Shown piece by piece: positions 1-6,522 of a DNA stretch of 10,978 nt. Every line of letters begins with the position of its first letter. Positions within the stretch are counted from its first letter, which is position 1. The DNA lies in contig JAGMCY010000118.1 in assembly GCA_023128965.1 (NCBI GenBank), positions 1 to 10,978 on the forward strand, read 5' to 3'. Source of the stretch: Candidatus Aenigmatarchaeota archaeon. Lineage in GTDB: Archaea > Aenigmatarchaeota > Aenigmatarchaeia > QMZP01 > QMZT01. Under the pieces are notes generated by a model. It was not told the origin of the DNA. It saw only the letters and a list, made by a program, of their open reading frames with translations, and did no database searches. The position numbers and the translations under genes are program-made.

Positions 1-1
1 C

Positions 2-352
2 GAGCCGAGATGGATGTGGGACTGGACTGGTGATCCAATCCAGATGTATTACAACAGGATTGCAATTCACGAGAGGACGTCCGGGAGGTTCACGAAAATC
101 CTACTTTCGGTTAAAATGGTCGGCTTCAAGGCAAAGGCCAAGAACGAGGGGACCTTCAGGATGGAGGTCGAGCCGACAGTGAGGCACGTATTTGAAGGTA
201 ATCGCTTTGTGATGTTCATGTGGTGGATATACTGGCATCTGTTTTACAACACCGTACGACAGAGCATGATAGAGCGCTGCAAGATGATGGCTGAAAAGTT
301 CATAGCCGTCATAAAAGAGATGTACGGGACAGGGTCCATAGAAACGGAATGA
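2..352 (+). CDS. Hypothetical protein, C-terminal part (5' end outside window)
   Basis: The frame is open from base 2 to a TGA at 350-352 and gives 116 visible residues. No stop precedes the first in-frame ATG (base 14) and no ribosome binding site sits ahead of it, so the true start is probably upstream of the window. I do not recognise the family. The visible part is rich in basic residues and ends in an aromatic-rich, possibly membrane-touching stretch (FVMFMWWIYWHLFY) followed by an amphipathic helix (SMIERCKMMAEKFIAVIKEM). The codon use looks like that of its neighbours, so I take it to be a real gene. It is followed by a 62-base intergenic region with a promoter for the next operon, so it is probably the last gene of a separate upstream unit. 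No function is proposed. Confidence 0.7.
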   Translation, partial: EPRWMWDWTGDPIQMYYNRIAIHERTSGRFTKILLSVKMVGFKAKAKNEGTFRMEVEPTVRHVFEGNRFVMFMWWIYWHLFYNTVRQSMIERCKMMAEKFIAVIKEMYGTGSIETE

Positions 353-370
353 TCTTATCTACTCATTTTT

Positions 371-382
371 GTTAAGCATAAC
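371..382. promoter_or_regulatory. Candidate operator palindrome upstream of the riboflavin operon
   Basis: GTTAAGCATAAC has perfect 4-base arms (GTTA/TAAC) around a centre that is symmetric at the GC. It touches the TATA-like box that begins at 383, where the BRE element would lie. A dimeric winged-helix repressor bound here would block TFB/TBP. The next gene encodes an RbkR-type regulator, so autoregulation is a reasonable inference. I cannot compare it with the published RbkR motif, and a 12-base imperfect palindrome can occur by chance. Confidence 0.35.
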
Positions 383-391
383 ATTTTTAAG
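383..391 (+). promoter_or_regulatory. TATA-like box of the riboflavin kinase/ECF operon
   Basis: ATTTTTAAG is centred about 28 bases before the ATG at 415, inside an AT-rich intergenic stretch. With normal archaeal spacing, transcription would start within a few bases of the ATG, giving a leaderless or nearly leaderless mRNA. This fits the absence of a GGTGA-like ribosome binding site before that ATG. Confidence 0.45.
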
Positions 392-414
392 TAATAAAGG
401 ACAAAATAACTTCT

Positions 415-1071
415 ATGAAGACCGATATCCTTGATGTCTTGATAGAGCTCGCGAAGCGTAAGGGAAAAATCACGACAACCACGCTATCGAAAAAACTCGG
501 TTCTTCCCAGCAGACCATTTCCAGAAAGATCAGGGAGCTCGATGACCAGGGGATGATAGCGAGAACTCCACATCACAATGGTCAGGTCATAGCCCTTACC
601 GAAAAGGGGAGGGGATTCCTGAGAAAGAGGTTTTTGGAATTGAGGGATATTATCGAGTATTCAAAAGGTGAAGGCATTTCATTCGGCGGGAACCTGGTAT
701 CGGGCTCTGGCGAAGGAAGGTATTACATAGGGCAGGACAAGTATTTCCTCCAGTTCCACGACAAACTCGGTTTCCGCCCGTTCTTGGGGACATTGAATAT
801 CAGGATGAAATCGGTTCATGATATAAGGACGAAGAACGAGATGGAGAAGATAAAACCAATCGTTGTCGAAGGTTTCAAGAAAGAAAAGAGGACGTTCGGG
901 GACATACAATGTTACCCATGTGTTGTGAACCGTAGGGTAAAGGGGGCGGTTGTGATTCCCGATAGATCTCACCACCCCCCAGATGTTCTTGAGGTAATAG
1001 CACCTGTTTATCTGAGAAAAACCCTTTCGCTTAAAGAGAACGATTACGTGCATGTGGAGTTGAGATTGTGA
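415..1071 (+). CDS. rbkR: RbkR-type winged-helix regulator / CTP-dependent riboflavin kinase
   Basis: This 218-residue protein joins two domains. Residues 1-75 form a winged helix-turn-helix (recognition helix about 31-43, SQQTISRKIREL; wing about 50-60). Residues 85-218 match the DUF120 riboflavin kinase fold, with the glycine-rich SGSGEGRYYIG (96-106), PFLGTLNIRM (122-131) and PDRSHHPPDVLEVIAP (182-197) motifs. Archaeal RibK uses CTP rather than ATP to phosphorylate riboflavin to FMN; the stand-alone M. jannaschii enzyme lacks the HTH domain. Fusions of this kind are known as RbkR, which represses riboflavin biosynthesis or uptake genes. Here it opens an operon with an ECF transporter and overlaps the next gene by four bases (GTGA). 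The ATG at 415 is chosen from the TATA spacing and because the HTH begins at once. Catalytic motifs look intact, so a purely regulatory role is unlikely. Confidence 0.9.
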   Translation: MKTDILDVLIELAKRKGKITTTTLSKKLGSSQQTISRKIRELDDQGMIARTPHHNGQVIALTEKGRGFLRKRFLELRDIIEYSKGEGISFGGNLVSGSGEGRYYIGQDKYFLQFHDKLGFRPFLGTLNIRMKSVHDIRTKNEMEKIKPIVVEGFKKEKRTFGDIQCYPCVVNRRVKGAVVIPDRSHHPPDVLEVIAPVYLRKTLSLKENDYVHVELRL

Positions 1072-1625
1072 AGAGAACAACAATCCTCACATCAGCGGGC
1101 ATGCTGGCAGCGATATCTATCGTTTTTCAAATAGTCCACATAGGATATCCCACTCAATGGGGGATGTGGATAGATTTCGTTGCTATCCCCTGGGTTATCG
1201 CGTATTTCCTTTTCGGCTGGAGGGGAGCTTTTACAGTCTCTGTCATCTCAGCCATCCTCATAACCCTCGTCGCTCCTAGCACGTGGCTTGGGGCGGTTAT
1301 GAAATGGGTAGCGACATTCCCCATGTGGTTTGTTCCCTTTGCATGGCAAAAAATCTCGAAACTAAAACTTCAGGACTTTCGCAGACTCAATGTCGTAATA
1401 ATATGCTTGATCTTGGCGATAATCCTTAGGGGTTTGCTGGTGATACCGCTGAATTACTTTTACGCAATACCCATATGGACGGGCATGAATCCTTTTCAGG
1501 CGATGGAATTCTTGCCATGGTGGATACTATTCGGTTTGAACGCCATACAGGGGACACTCGAATTCGTTGTCGCATGGTTCCTTGTTTTCAGGTCCAGACT
1601 TGAAAGGTTTGCAATATGGGAATAA
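1068..1625 (+). CDS. ribU: ECF transporter S component, RibU-like (probable riboflavin binding)
   Basis: This 185-residue membrane protein has about six hydrophobic segments (near residues 7-25, 34-52, 53-72, 77-96, 106-130 and 148-175), the size and layout of ECF S components. Features typical of the group are the alanine-containing first helix (SAGMLAAISIVFQ), the IDFVAIPWVIAYFLFGWRGA stretch, and NYFYAIPIW (124-132), which recalls a conserved loop of RibU. S components bind the vitamin and topple in the membrane when driven by EcfT/EcfA. Substrate cannot be read from sequence alone. Riboflavin is inferred from the RibU-like pattern and from being cotranscribed with a riboflavin kinase/regulator. 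The start is the GTG at 1068, overlapping the kinase stop (GTGA) with a GGAGTTGA ribosome binding site ahead. It overlaps ecfA by 10 bases, so translation is probably coupled. Another S-component specificity is the main alternative. Confidence 0.78.
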   Translation: MKRTTILTSAGMLAAISIVFQIVHIGYPTQWGMWIDFVAIPWVIAYFLFGWRGAFTVSVISAILITLVAPSTWLGAVMKWVATFPMWFVPFAWQKISKLKLQDFRRLNVVIICLILAIILRGLLVIPLNYFYAIPIWTGMNPFQAMEFLPWWILFGLNAIQGTLEFVVAWFLVFRSRLERFAIWE

Positions 1626-2413
1626 ATATTCAAAACCTGAATTTTGCTTATTCAGAAACTCCAATACTCAAAAACATAAACCTTGAGGTAAACGATGGGG
1701 AATTCGTGGGGATAGTGGGTTCCACAGGTTCCGGAAAAACCACATTCGCCTTCTGCCTTAACGGGGTGATACCACACCTGATCCGGGGGAAGTTCTCGGG
1801 CGATGTCGAGGTTTCGGGCAAGAACACAAAATCCTTCGAGGTTTTCGACCTCGCCAAATTTCTGGGTTTAGTTTTTCAGGACCCTGATTCTCAGATATTC
1901 TCCATCACCGTGGAAGACGAAATCTCCTTCGGGCTTGAGAATATGGGTATCAAAAGAAATGAAATAAAGAAAAGGGTTGAAAGCGTAATGAACGCTTTGA
2001 AAATAAAGAATCTGAGGGACAAAGAAACGTTCGCTATTTCCCAGGGCCAGAAGCAGAAGGTATGCATGGCGAGCGTGTTAGCGATGAACCCTGAAATACT
2101 CGTTCTTGATGAACCCACCTCCCAATTGGATTTCAGGGGAACGAGGGGGATATATGAGATTTTGAGGGATTTAAACAGGAAAGGAAAGACCATCATAGTC
2201 ATAGAGCACAAGGTCGATTGGCTGTTGAAATACGCGGACAGAGTTCTCGTTCTAAACAATGGGAATTTCGTGATTGACGGTGAACCAAAAGAGGTATTCA
2301 GGAACCCCGCGCTCGAAAGAATAGGGGTTGAAATCCCAAAGGCGTTCAGAATCGAAAAATTCCTTAAAAGATCCGGTATCAAAATGGATTTTGAAAAACT
2401 GATCAGGGTGTGA
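1616..2413 (+). CDS. ecfA: ECF transporter ATP-binding protein EcfA
   Basis: This 265-residue cytoplasmic ABC ATPase powers the ECF importer. Visible motifs are Walker A GSTGSGKT (35-42), Q-loop glutamine 88 in FQDPDSQIF, signature ISQGQKQ (141-147), Walker B with catalytic glutamate ILVLDEPTSQLD (161-172), and H-loop histidine 198 in VIEHK. The DPDSQIF sequence after the Q-loop is characteristic of the CbiO/EcfA group. The C-terminal tail after residue 220 resembles the EcfA dimerisation extension. Only one ATPase gene is present instead of the EcfA1/EcfA2 pair common in Firmicutes, so a homodimer is likely unless a second ATPase lies elsewhere. The signature carries Q where LSGGQ has the first G. 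The ATG lies within the end of ribU, preceded by AAGGT. Its stop nearly touches the ecfT start. Confidence 0.93.
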   Translation: MGINIQNLNFAYSETPILKNINLEVNDGEFVGIVGSTGSGKTTFAFCLNGVIPHLIRGKFSGDVEVSGKNTKSFEVFDLAKFLGLVFQDPDSQIFSITVEDEISFGLENMGIKRNEIKKRVESVMNALKIKNLRDKETFAISQGQKQKVCMASVLAMNPEILVLDEPTSQLDFRGTRGIYEILRDLNRKGKTIIVIEHKVDWLLKYADRVLVLNNGNFVIDGEPKEVFRNPALERIGVEIPKAFRIEKFLKRSGIKMDFEKLIRV

Positions 2414-2415
2414 TT

Positions 2416-3147
2416 ATGCTAAAATATAGCGAAGGGGAAAGCTTTTTCCATAAACTCGATCCAAGAACCAAGTTGTTTTTCTTCATTTCCCTTTCCGTTC
2501 TTTCTCTGCTTTCCACCAGCATTATTTACCTTTCTTCCGTCTTTGCCTTCACCCTGATTGTTTTCCTGGCAAACAGGTTATCCTTCCAGAAGATTAAAAG
2601 TTTCTCAAAATTTTTCATAATACTTTCAATATTTGTCGTGATACTTCAGGGGTTTTTCTACCCCCTGGGTAAAACCATCCTTTCCCCAATCCCCATAACT
2701 TTAGAAGGGCTTGCTTTCGGTTTCGCAATTTCCTTACGTTTGTTCACGATTCTGCTTTCCCTCTCGGTCTTGATGCTCACGACAAAACAGAAATACCTCC
2801 TGGAAGCGCTCGGAAATTTCATCCCGAAGGACTTCGCCCTTTCCTTGACCACAGCATTCAGGTTCATCCCCATAATAGAGGAGGAAGCGAGAACTATCAT
2901 TATCTCCCAAGAAGCGAGGGGTCTGAAAAGGAGGGGAAAAATGAAATTGACGGCGTATTTCCCAATAATAGTCCCGTTGTTCGCTAAGGCTCTTACACGC
3001 GCGAAAAACCTTGCGATTTCAGTCGAATCCCGCGGGTTCGGAAGAAAGAGGACGAAGTACGATCTTAAAATGAAACCAAAAGACTGGCTGGTTGTCGCAG
3101 GGACGCTGGCATTCGGGTTATGCCTTCTCTTTTTTCACCCAGTGTAA
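2416..3147 (+). CDS. ecfT: ECF transporter transmembrane coupler EcfT
   Basis: This 243-residue integral membrane protein is the scaffold joining the S component to EcfA. It begins with the family hallmark LDPRTKL (14-20) after MLKYSEGESFFHK. Hydrophobic segments lie near 20-35, 36-52, 66-84, 98-122 and 225-242. Between them are the two cytoplasmic coupling helices with their A/S-R-G motifs, EARG (166-169) and ESRG (204-207), which dock into the ATPase. I prefer the ATG at 2416 because it gives the usual family N-terminus and has AGGGTGTGAT just upstream. A GTG at 2410 in the same frame would overlap the ecfA stop and add two residues. The gene ends at TAA 3145-3147 and overlaps the convergent ABCE1 gene by 13 bases. 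It closes the riboflavin uptake operon. Confidence 0.92.
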   Translation: MLKYSEGESFFHKLDPRTKLFFFISLSVLSLLSTSIIYLSSVFAFTLIVFLANRLSFQKIKSFSKFFIILSIFVVILQGFFYPLGKTILSPIPITLEGLAFGFAISLRLFTILLSLSVLMLTTKQKYLLEALGNFIPKDFALSLTTAFRFIPIIEEEARTIIISQEARGLKRRGKMKLTAYFPIIVPLFAKALTRAKNLAISVESRGFGRKRTKYDLKMKPKDWLVVAGTLAFGLCLLFFHPV

Positions 3148-4913
3148 TAATACTCCCCCATTTCCTTCTGCTCCCTATCCTTCTGGGAATCAGGTTTGTT
3201 CGCTCGCGCTCGTCCTGTCTGGGGATCCCTCCGGAACGTTACCCCTAATTTTCGTAAGAAATTGTTCATCCCGTCCTTCATCTCGCAGGGTTTTCTCCCT
3301 AAACCTTCCTTTCCCCCTTCACCCTCGAACACCATTATCCTGTCCGCTATAGAATCTATAACCTGCAGATCATGATCCACCACGAATGCGGAGATCTCGT
3401 TATCCTCGATATGATTTCTTATGATCTTCGCCATCTTCAACCGCTGTTCCACATCTAGGAACGCAGAAGGTTCATCTAGCAGGAGTATCTCGTGTTCCTT
3501 CCCCAGTGCACAGGCGATGAACACAGCCTGCAGTTCGCCTCCGGAGAGGTTTTTCATTTTCTTCTCAAGGTTCCTCTCGATTCCCAGTGATGAAAGAATC
3601 CTCTTGAATTCACTGTCCTGAAGTTTCTTCCCCACGTTCACCTCTATGTATTCTTTTGTCTCGAGTTTCCCCTCTTCCTTTTCCAGAACAAGCCTTTGGG
3701 TTTTATATGAAAGTTTCATTCTCACGAACTCCCCGCTGTCCGGTTTAAGTTCGCCCACCAGCATGCGGATAAACGTTGTTTTCCCGATACCGTTCGGTCC
3801 CAGTATCCCTATCACTTCTCCCTTGTGGATCTCGCCGGGTTCTGTTCGAAGGTCGAAATCCTCGAAGGATTTCTCGAATCCTGAGAACTCCAGGAAAAGC
3901 CGGTCTTTTCCCGGTGTGCGGGCGCTCTTCGAGAAAACGATCGGTTTGTCCCTGAAGCGGACGTTCTCCTCCCTTATATACCCCTCCAGATAAGTGTTTA
4001 TCCCCACCCTCACGCCATACGGGTTTGAAACCACCCCGAACGTCCCCGGCTTCCCGTAGAGCATGTGGACGTGATCGCTCAGGTAATCGAGTATCGCAAG
4101 ATCATGTTCAACCACCATAACCTCCTTTATTTTCGAAAGGTTTCTGATCTCCTTTGCAACGAGAAGCCGCTGCTTAACATCAAGATAACTCGAGGGTTCA
4201 TCGAAGAAATAAAAGTCATGCTTCTTCGACAAAACAGCGGCTACCGCGAGCAACTGCAGTTCGCCTCCGGAAAGGGTTTTCACATTCTTTTCCAGCATTT
4301 CCTGAATTCCCAGTCTTTCGACAACCTTTTCGTAACCTACATGTTTTTTGAGCAGATTCTTCACACTCCCCTTCCACGTATTCGGGATGAGGTCAACATG
4401 TTGCGGTTTATACCCTATCTCCACCCCCTTTCTGGCGAGAACTTCAAGATAATCTTGCAGTTCCGTTCCCTTGAACTTCTCTATTATGGAATTCCAGGGG
4501 ACCTTCTTGCTGAACAACCCAACGTTCGGTTTGAGATTCCCTGAGAGGATGTTGAGAACCGTTGTTTTCCCGATACCGTTCGGGCCGATAAGGCCCGTTA
4601 CCATGTTCCTCCTTGGAATCGGGAGCCTGTAGAGGGCGAACTGGTTTTTCCCGTATCTGTGAATAGGATCATCTTCAAGTTCTTTCGGGAGGTTAACGAC
4701 GGATATCGCGTTGAAGCCGAGTTTTTCGCACGCCTTCGAACATATCCCGCATCCTATACACAACTCCTCGTTGAATACAGGATACGAATCTTCACCTTTC
4801 ACTATGCATTCTTCCCCGGACCTGTTGATAGGGCATATCTTAACACACTTATACCCGCAGCTGCCGTACCTGCATAACTCCTTGTCATGAACCACTATTC
4901 TCTTTTTTCCCAT
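3135..4913 (-). CDS. abcE1: Ribosome recycling ATPase ABCE1 (Rli1)
   Basis: This 592-residue protein is full length for the family. With aRF1/aRF1-like or Pelota factors, ABCE1 splits post-termination ribosomes. The N-terminal ferredoxin-like domain has cysteines 14, 19, 23, 27, 36, 52, 55, 58 and 62 for two Fe-S clusters. NBD1 shows GPNGIGKT (110-117), LSGGELQ (214-220), FFDEPSSYLD (236-245) and VEHD (268-271). NBD2 shows GPNGIGKT (372-379), LSGGELQ (456-462), LLLDEPSAFLD (477-487) and VDHD (512-515). The C-terminus carries the usual FRRDPQTGR and ends in GEYYYTG. A GGTG ribosome binding site lies nine bases before the ATG. The gene follows the Zn-ribbon/KH gene by 17 bases and is probably cotranscribed with it. 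The last Fe-S motif is CIGCGICSKACEKLGF, lacking the proline usually found after the final cysteine. Confidence 0.97.
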   Translation of the reverse strand: MGKKRIVVHDKELCRYGSCGYKCVKICPINRSGEECIVKGEDSYPVFNEELCIGCGICSKACEKLGFNAISVVNLPKELEDDPIHRYGKNQFALYRLPIPRRNMVTGLIGPNGIGKTTVLNILSGNLKPNVGLFSKKVPWNSIIEKFKGTELQDYLEVLARKGVEIGYKPQHVDLIPNTWKGSVKNLLKKHVGYEKVVERLGIQEMLEKNVKTLSGGELQLLAVAAVLSKKHDFYFFDEPSSYLDVKQRLLVAKEIRNLSKIKEVMVVEHDLAILDYLSDHVHMLYGKPGTFGVVSNPYGVRVGINTYLEGYIREENVRFRDKPIVFSKSARTPGKDRLFLEFSGFEKSFEDFDLRTEPGEIHKGEVIGILGPNGIGKTTFIRMLVGELKPDSGEFVRMKLSYKTQRLVLEKEEGKLETKEYIEVNVGKKLQDSEFKRILSSLGIERNLEKKMKNLSGGELQAVFIACALGKEHEILLLDEPSAFLDVEQRLKMAKIIRNHIEDNEISAFVVDHDLQVIDSIADRIMVFEGEGGKEGLGRKPCEMKDGMNNFLRKLGVTFRRDPQTGRARANKPDSQKDREQKEMGEYYYTG

Positions 4914-4930
4914 GAAAACACCAGAACCAA

Positions 4931-5428
4931 TTATTCGTTCATCACTACTGAATCCTTGCCGAACATAAGGTTCACAACCTCGGCAAACGATCCCTTCGAC
5001 ATCGGGATTTTCCTTCCCCTGGGTATTATGACCTTCAAAACCTCTTTTTCCGGTTTGTATATTATGTTCAATCCGATAACCGGGATGGGATTTACAAGAT
5101 TCTGAATGAATTCCCTCACATCCTCTGACTCCTCCACAACCCTGAGCGGTTTCTCAACCAGTTTCGAGAGTTTCTTGATCATCACTCCATCCTTCCCCAC
5201 CAACCTCGCTCCGTCCCCTTTCCTGCATACGATAACCGATATTTTCTCCCCCTCGATCACCTTTTTTATCTCAACCTCCTTCAATGGCTTGAAGGTTTTC
5301 GAAATTTCATTTATTACCTTCGAAACCTTGATATCACTTTCCGTTATCTTCCCTTCGTCCAGTTTCTTCTTGCACGCCATGCACAATATATCCGAGTTCA
5401 GGCAGACATTACAAAGTGGGGCTTTCAT
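4931..5428 (-). CDS. Zn-ribbon and KH-domain RNA-binding protein (NusA-like, archaeal)
   Basis: This is a 165-residue protein from the preferred ATG at 5428. It starts with a zinc-ribbon-like knuckle, CNVC then CMAC (cysteines 6, 9, 16, 19), followed by a basic helix. A KH domain follows with the GxxG loop GKDG in ARLVGKDGVMIKKLSKLV, then a second, degenerate KH-like half ending in IIPRGRKIPMSKGSF. Proteins of this layout are widespread in archaea and often annotated as NusA-like elongation factors, but the experimental role is unclear to me. The location 17 bases upstream of the ABCE1 gene suggests a ribosome- or mRNA-linked job. The start was chosen because GGGAGTGAT (5433-5441) lies four bases before it. 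GTG 5437 and ATG 5434 would add three or two residues and overlap that site. Confidence 0.85.
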   Translation of the reverse strand: MKAPLCNVCLNSDILCMACKKKLDEGKITESDIKVSKVINEISKTFKPLKEVEIKKVIEGEKISVIVCRKGDGARLVGKDGVMIKKLSKLVEKPLRVVEESEDVREFIQNLVNPIPVIGLNIIYKPEKEVLKVIIPRGRKIPMSKGSFAEVVNLMFGKDSVVMNE

Positions 5429-5432
5429 GCGC

Positions 5433-5441
5433 ATCACTCCC
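5433..5441 (-). promoter_or_regulatory. Ribosome binding site deciding the KH-protein start
   Basis: On the minus strand this reads GGGAGTGAT, close to the archaeal consensus GGAGGTGAT. It ends four bases before ATG 5428. It contains the alternative GTG 5437 and overlaps ATG 5434, so it argues against those starts. Confidence 0.6.
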
Positions 5442-5456
5442 GAGTTTTTAATTTAT

Positions 5457-5825
5457 TTAAGAAGAAGGTTTAAATTTCGAACTCAAGAATCCTCCTACAA
5501 AAGACCCTAGCATGTCTACCCCCCAGTCAATCACATCTCCGACCCTGTAAGGGAGGAGATATTGTATGGTTTCGCACAACCCTCCAATGAGCGATCCGAT
5601 CACGATAGATAAAAGAACGGATTCTTTCCCGCTTAAAAAATACCTGAAGACCCTGTGAAGAAGGAACCCATAAACTGCGTACGCCACAAAATGCTCGAGA
5701 TCACCCAGCCTCATAAAATCAATCCTTACGAAATCTATCGAGGGAAGGAAAGAAAACCAGAGAAGAACAAACGTTCCCAAAACAACGAGCGAAAGATAAA
5801 CGTAGAATTTCCGATCTATCTCCAT
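5457..5825 (-). CDS. VanZ-like membrane protein
   Basis: This 122-residue protein has four predicted membrane helices (about 7-28, 43-62, 69-90 and 100-115). Conserved polar positions of the VanZ-like family are present: GDLEHFVAYAVYG (41-53), then E85, Q88, P92, R94, D97, D100 and D104 in CETIQYLLPYRVGDVIDWGVDMLGS, with glycines in the last helix. VanZ itself confers low-level teicoplanin resistance in Gram-positive bacteria. The biochemical role of the wider family, including archaeal members, is not established, so no drug-related function should be inferred here. The start is ATG 5825 with GGGAG twelve bases ahead. It lies 18 bases after the thioredoxin-fold gene and 28 bases before the KH gene, suggesting an envelope-related partner of the upstream surface genes. 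Confidence 0.82.
   Translation of the reverse strand: MEIDRKFYVYLSLVVLGTFVLLWFSFLPSIDFVRIDFMRLGDLEHFVAYAVYGFLLHRVFRYFLSGKESVLLSIVIGSLIGGLCETIQYLLPYRVGDVIDWGVDMLGSFVGGFLSSKFKPSS
5469..5477 (-). promoter_or_regulatory. Possible internal promoter for the KH-ABCE1 pair
   Basis: AAATTTAAA lies within the 3' end of the VanZ-like gene, centred about 45 bases upstream of the KH start. Normal spacing would give a transcription start near 5447 and a leader of about 19 bases holding the ribosome binding site. A second AT-rich stretch at 5448-5462 is too close to the start to leave a leader. This is inferred from composition only. Confidence 0.3.
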
Positions 5826-5843
5826 ACTTCCACTTTACTCCCG

Positions 5844-6509
5844 CTATTTGACCTTCTTCCTTACAAAGAGCAGGCTGACCCCGAATATCAGTACGATAAA
5901 TGCCGCCGTGACTATCAGCCAATCATAGAAATGTTCGGATTCAACCACGTCCTTGATCATCGATTGTATAGCTCCCCCGATATCCGGTATGAAGGTCTCT
6001 GTCTCTTCCTCGGGTATCTCAACGTCATCATCACTTTCATCTTCTTCCCAAACTTCTCCCAACCCCTCACTTTCAAAAACCTCTGCTTGACCTGGAAGAT
6101 CGCTGGGGTTCAGACTGCTCGGAGGAACGTAACCACTTTCCAGAGGACAGTTGGTTCCGTCCTGATTAAGGAAACTTAAAATTTTTATCTCGGTGTTTCT
6201 GTATATGTCATTCTTTCCAAGCAGGTAATCATTCTCCCCGAAGAGAACGAGAGGAACATTGTTAGGCAGACCGTAAGTCTCCCTGTACGCATCGAATACG
6301 TCCATGTTTCCCTGACCGGCATCGATATTGTATTTTATTGCCGTCAGGTTCAGATACTCATACATGAGACCATCCATAAATGTATCAGTCAGCCCGCAAT
6401 CATCCCCGCATGCGTATCCAGTGAAGTAAACAAGGCATACCTCGTTCCCCTGCGCGCGAACATTAGAAACCAGGAATAACATCACCAAAAAAACTATCGA
6501 CTTCTTCAT
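5844..6509 (-). CDS. Exported, membrane-anchored thioredoxin-fold protein
   Basis: This 221-residue protein starts with a signal peptide (1-19, MKKSIVFLVMLFLVSNVRA). A thioredoxin-like domain follows (about 22-120): strand VCLVYFTG, a CGDDC pair (C34/C38), helix, strand AIKYNI, then NVPLVLFG (84-91) with the cis-proline position. A proline/serine linker and an acidic stretch (152-176) come next, and a C-terminal membrane helix (197-216) ends in RKKVK. It should therefore face outside with a short cytoplasmic tail. The active-site pair is C-x3-C rather than C-x2-C, so redox activity is uncertain; C25 and C121 are additional cysteines. ATG 6509 is chosen over ATG 6524 and a more upstream start because it begins the signal peptide and has GGGGGTGA just before it. 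It lies five bases after the stop of the cysteine-rich VWA gene, so helping that protein form disulfides is an attractive inference. Confidence 0.7.
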   Translation of the reverse strand: MKKSIVFLVMLFLVSNVRAQGNEVCLVYFTGYACGDDCGLTDTFMDGLMYEYLNLTAIKYNIDAGQGNMDVFDAYRETYGLPNNVPLVLFGENDYLLGKNDIYRNTEIKILSFLNQDGTNCPLESGYVPPSSLNPSDLPGQAEVFESEGLGEVWEEDESDDDVEIPEEETETFIPDIGGAIQSMIKDVVESEHFYDWLIVTAAFIVLIFGVSLLFVRKKVK

Positions 6510-6514
6510 ACTAC

Positions 6515-6522
6515 TCACCCCC
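6515..6522 (-). promoter_or_regulatory. Ribosome binding site overlapping the VWA gene stop
   Basis: GGGGGTGA on the minus strand includes the TGA stop of the large VWA gene and lies five bases before ATG 6509. The arrangement suggests coupled translation of the two genes and supports the shorter start of the thioredoxin-fold protein. Confidence 0.55.

Noticed and set aside
365..370. T-run after the first partial gene as a terminator
   Set aside because: A short T5 stretch in an AT-rich promoter region could help termination, but it is too weak to call.
679..1083. Minus-strand open frame of 134 codons
   Set aside because: It is antisense to the riboflavin kinase domain, whose catalytic motifs are clear on the plus strand.
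4065..4544. Plus-strand open frame of 159 codons
   Set aside because: It is antisense to the first nucleotide-binding domain of ABCE1.
5457..5825. Antibiotic resistance role for the VanZ-like protein
   Set aside because: The VanZ family is broad and mostly uncharacterised. Archaea lack the peptidoglycan target, so family membership alone does not support resistance.
5655..6179. Plus-strand open frame of 174 codons
   Set aside because: It runs antisense across two well-supported membrane protein genes and lacks recognisable domains.
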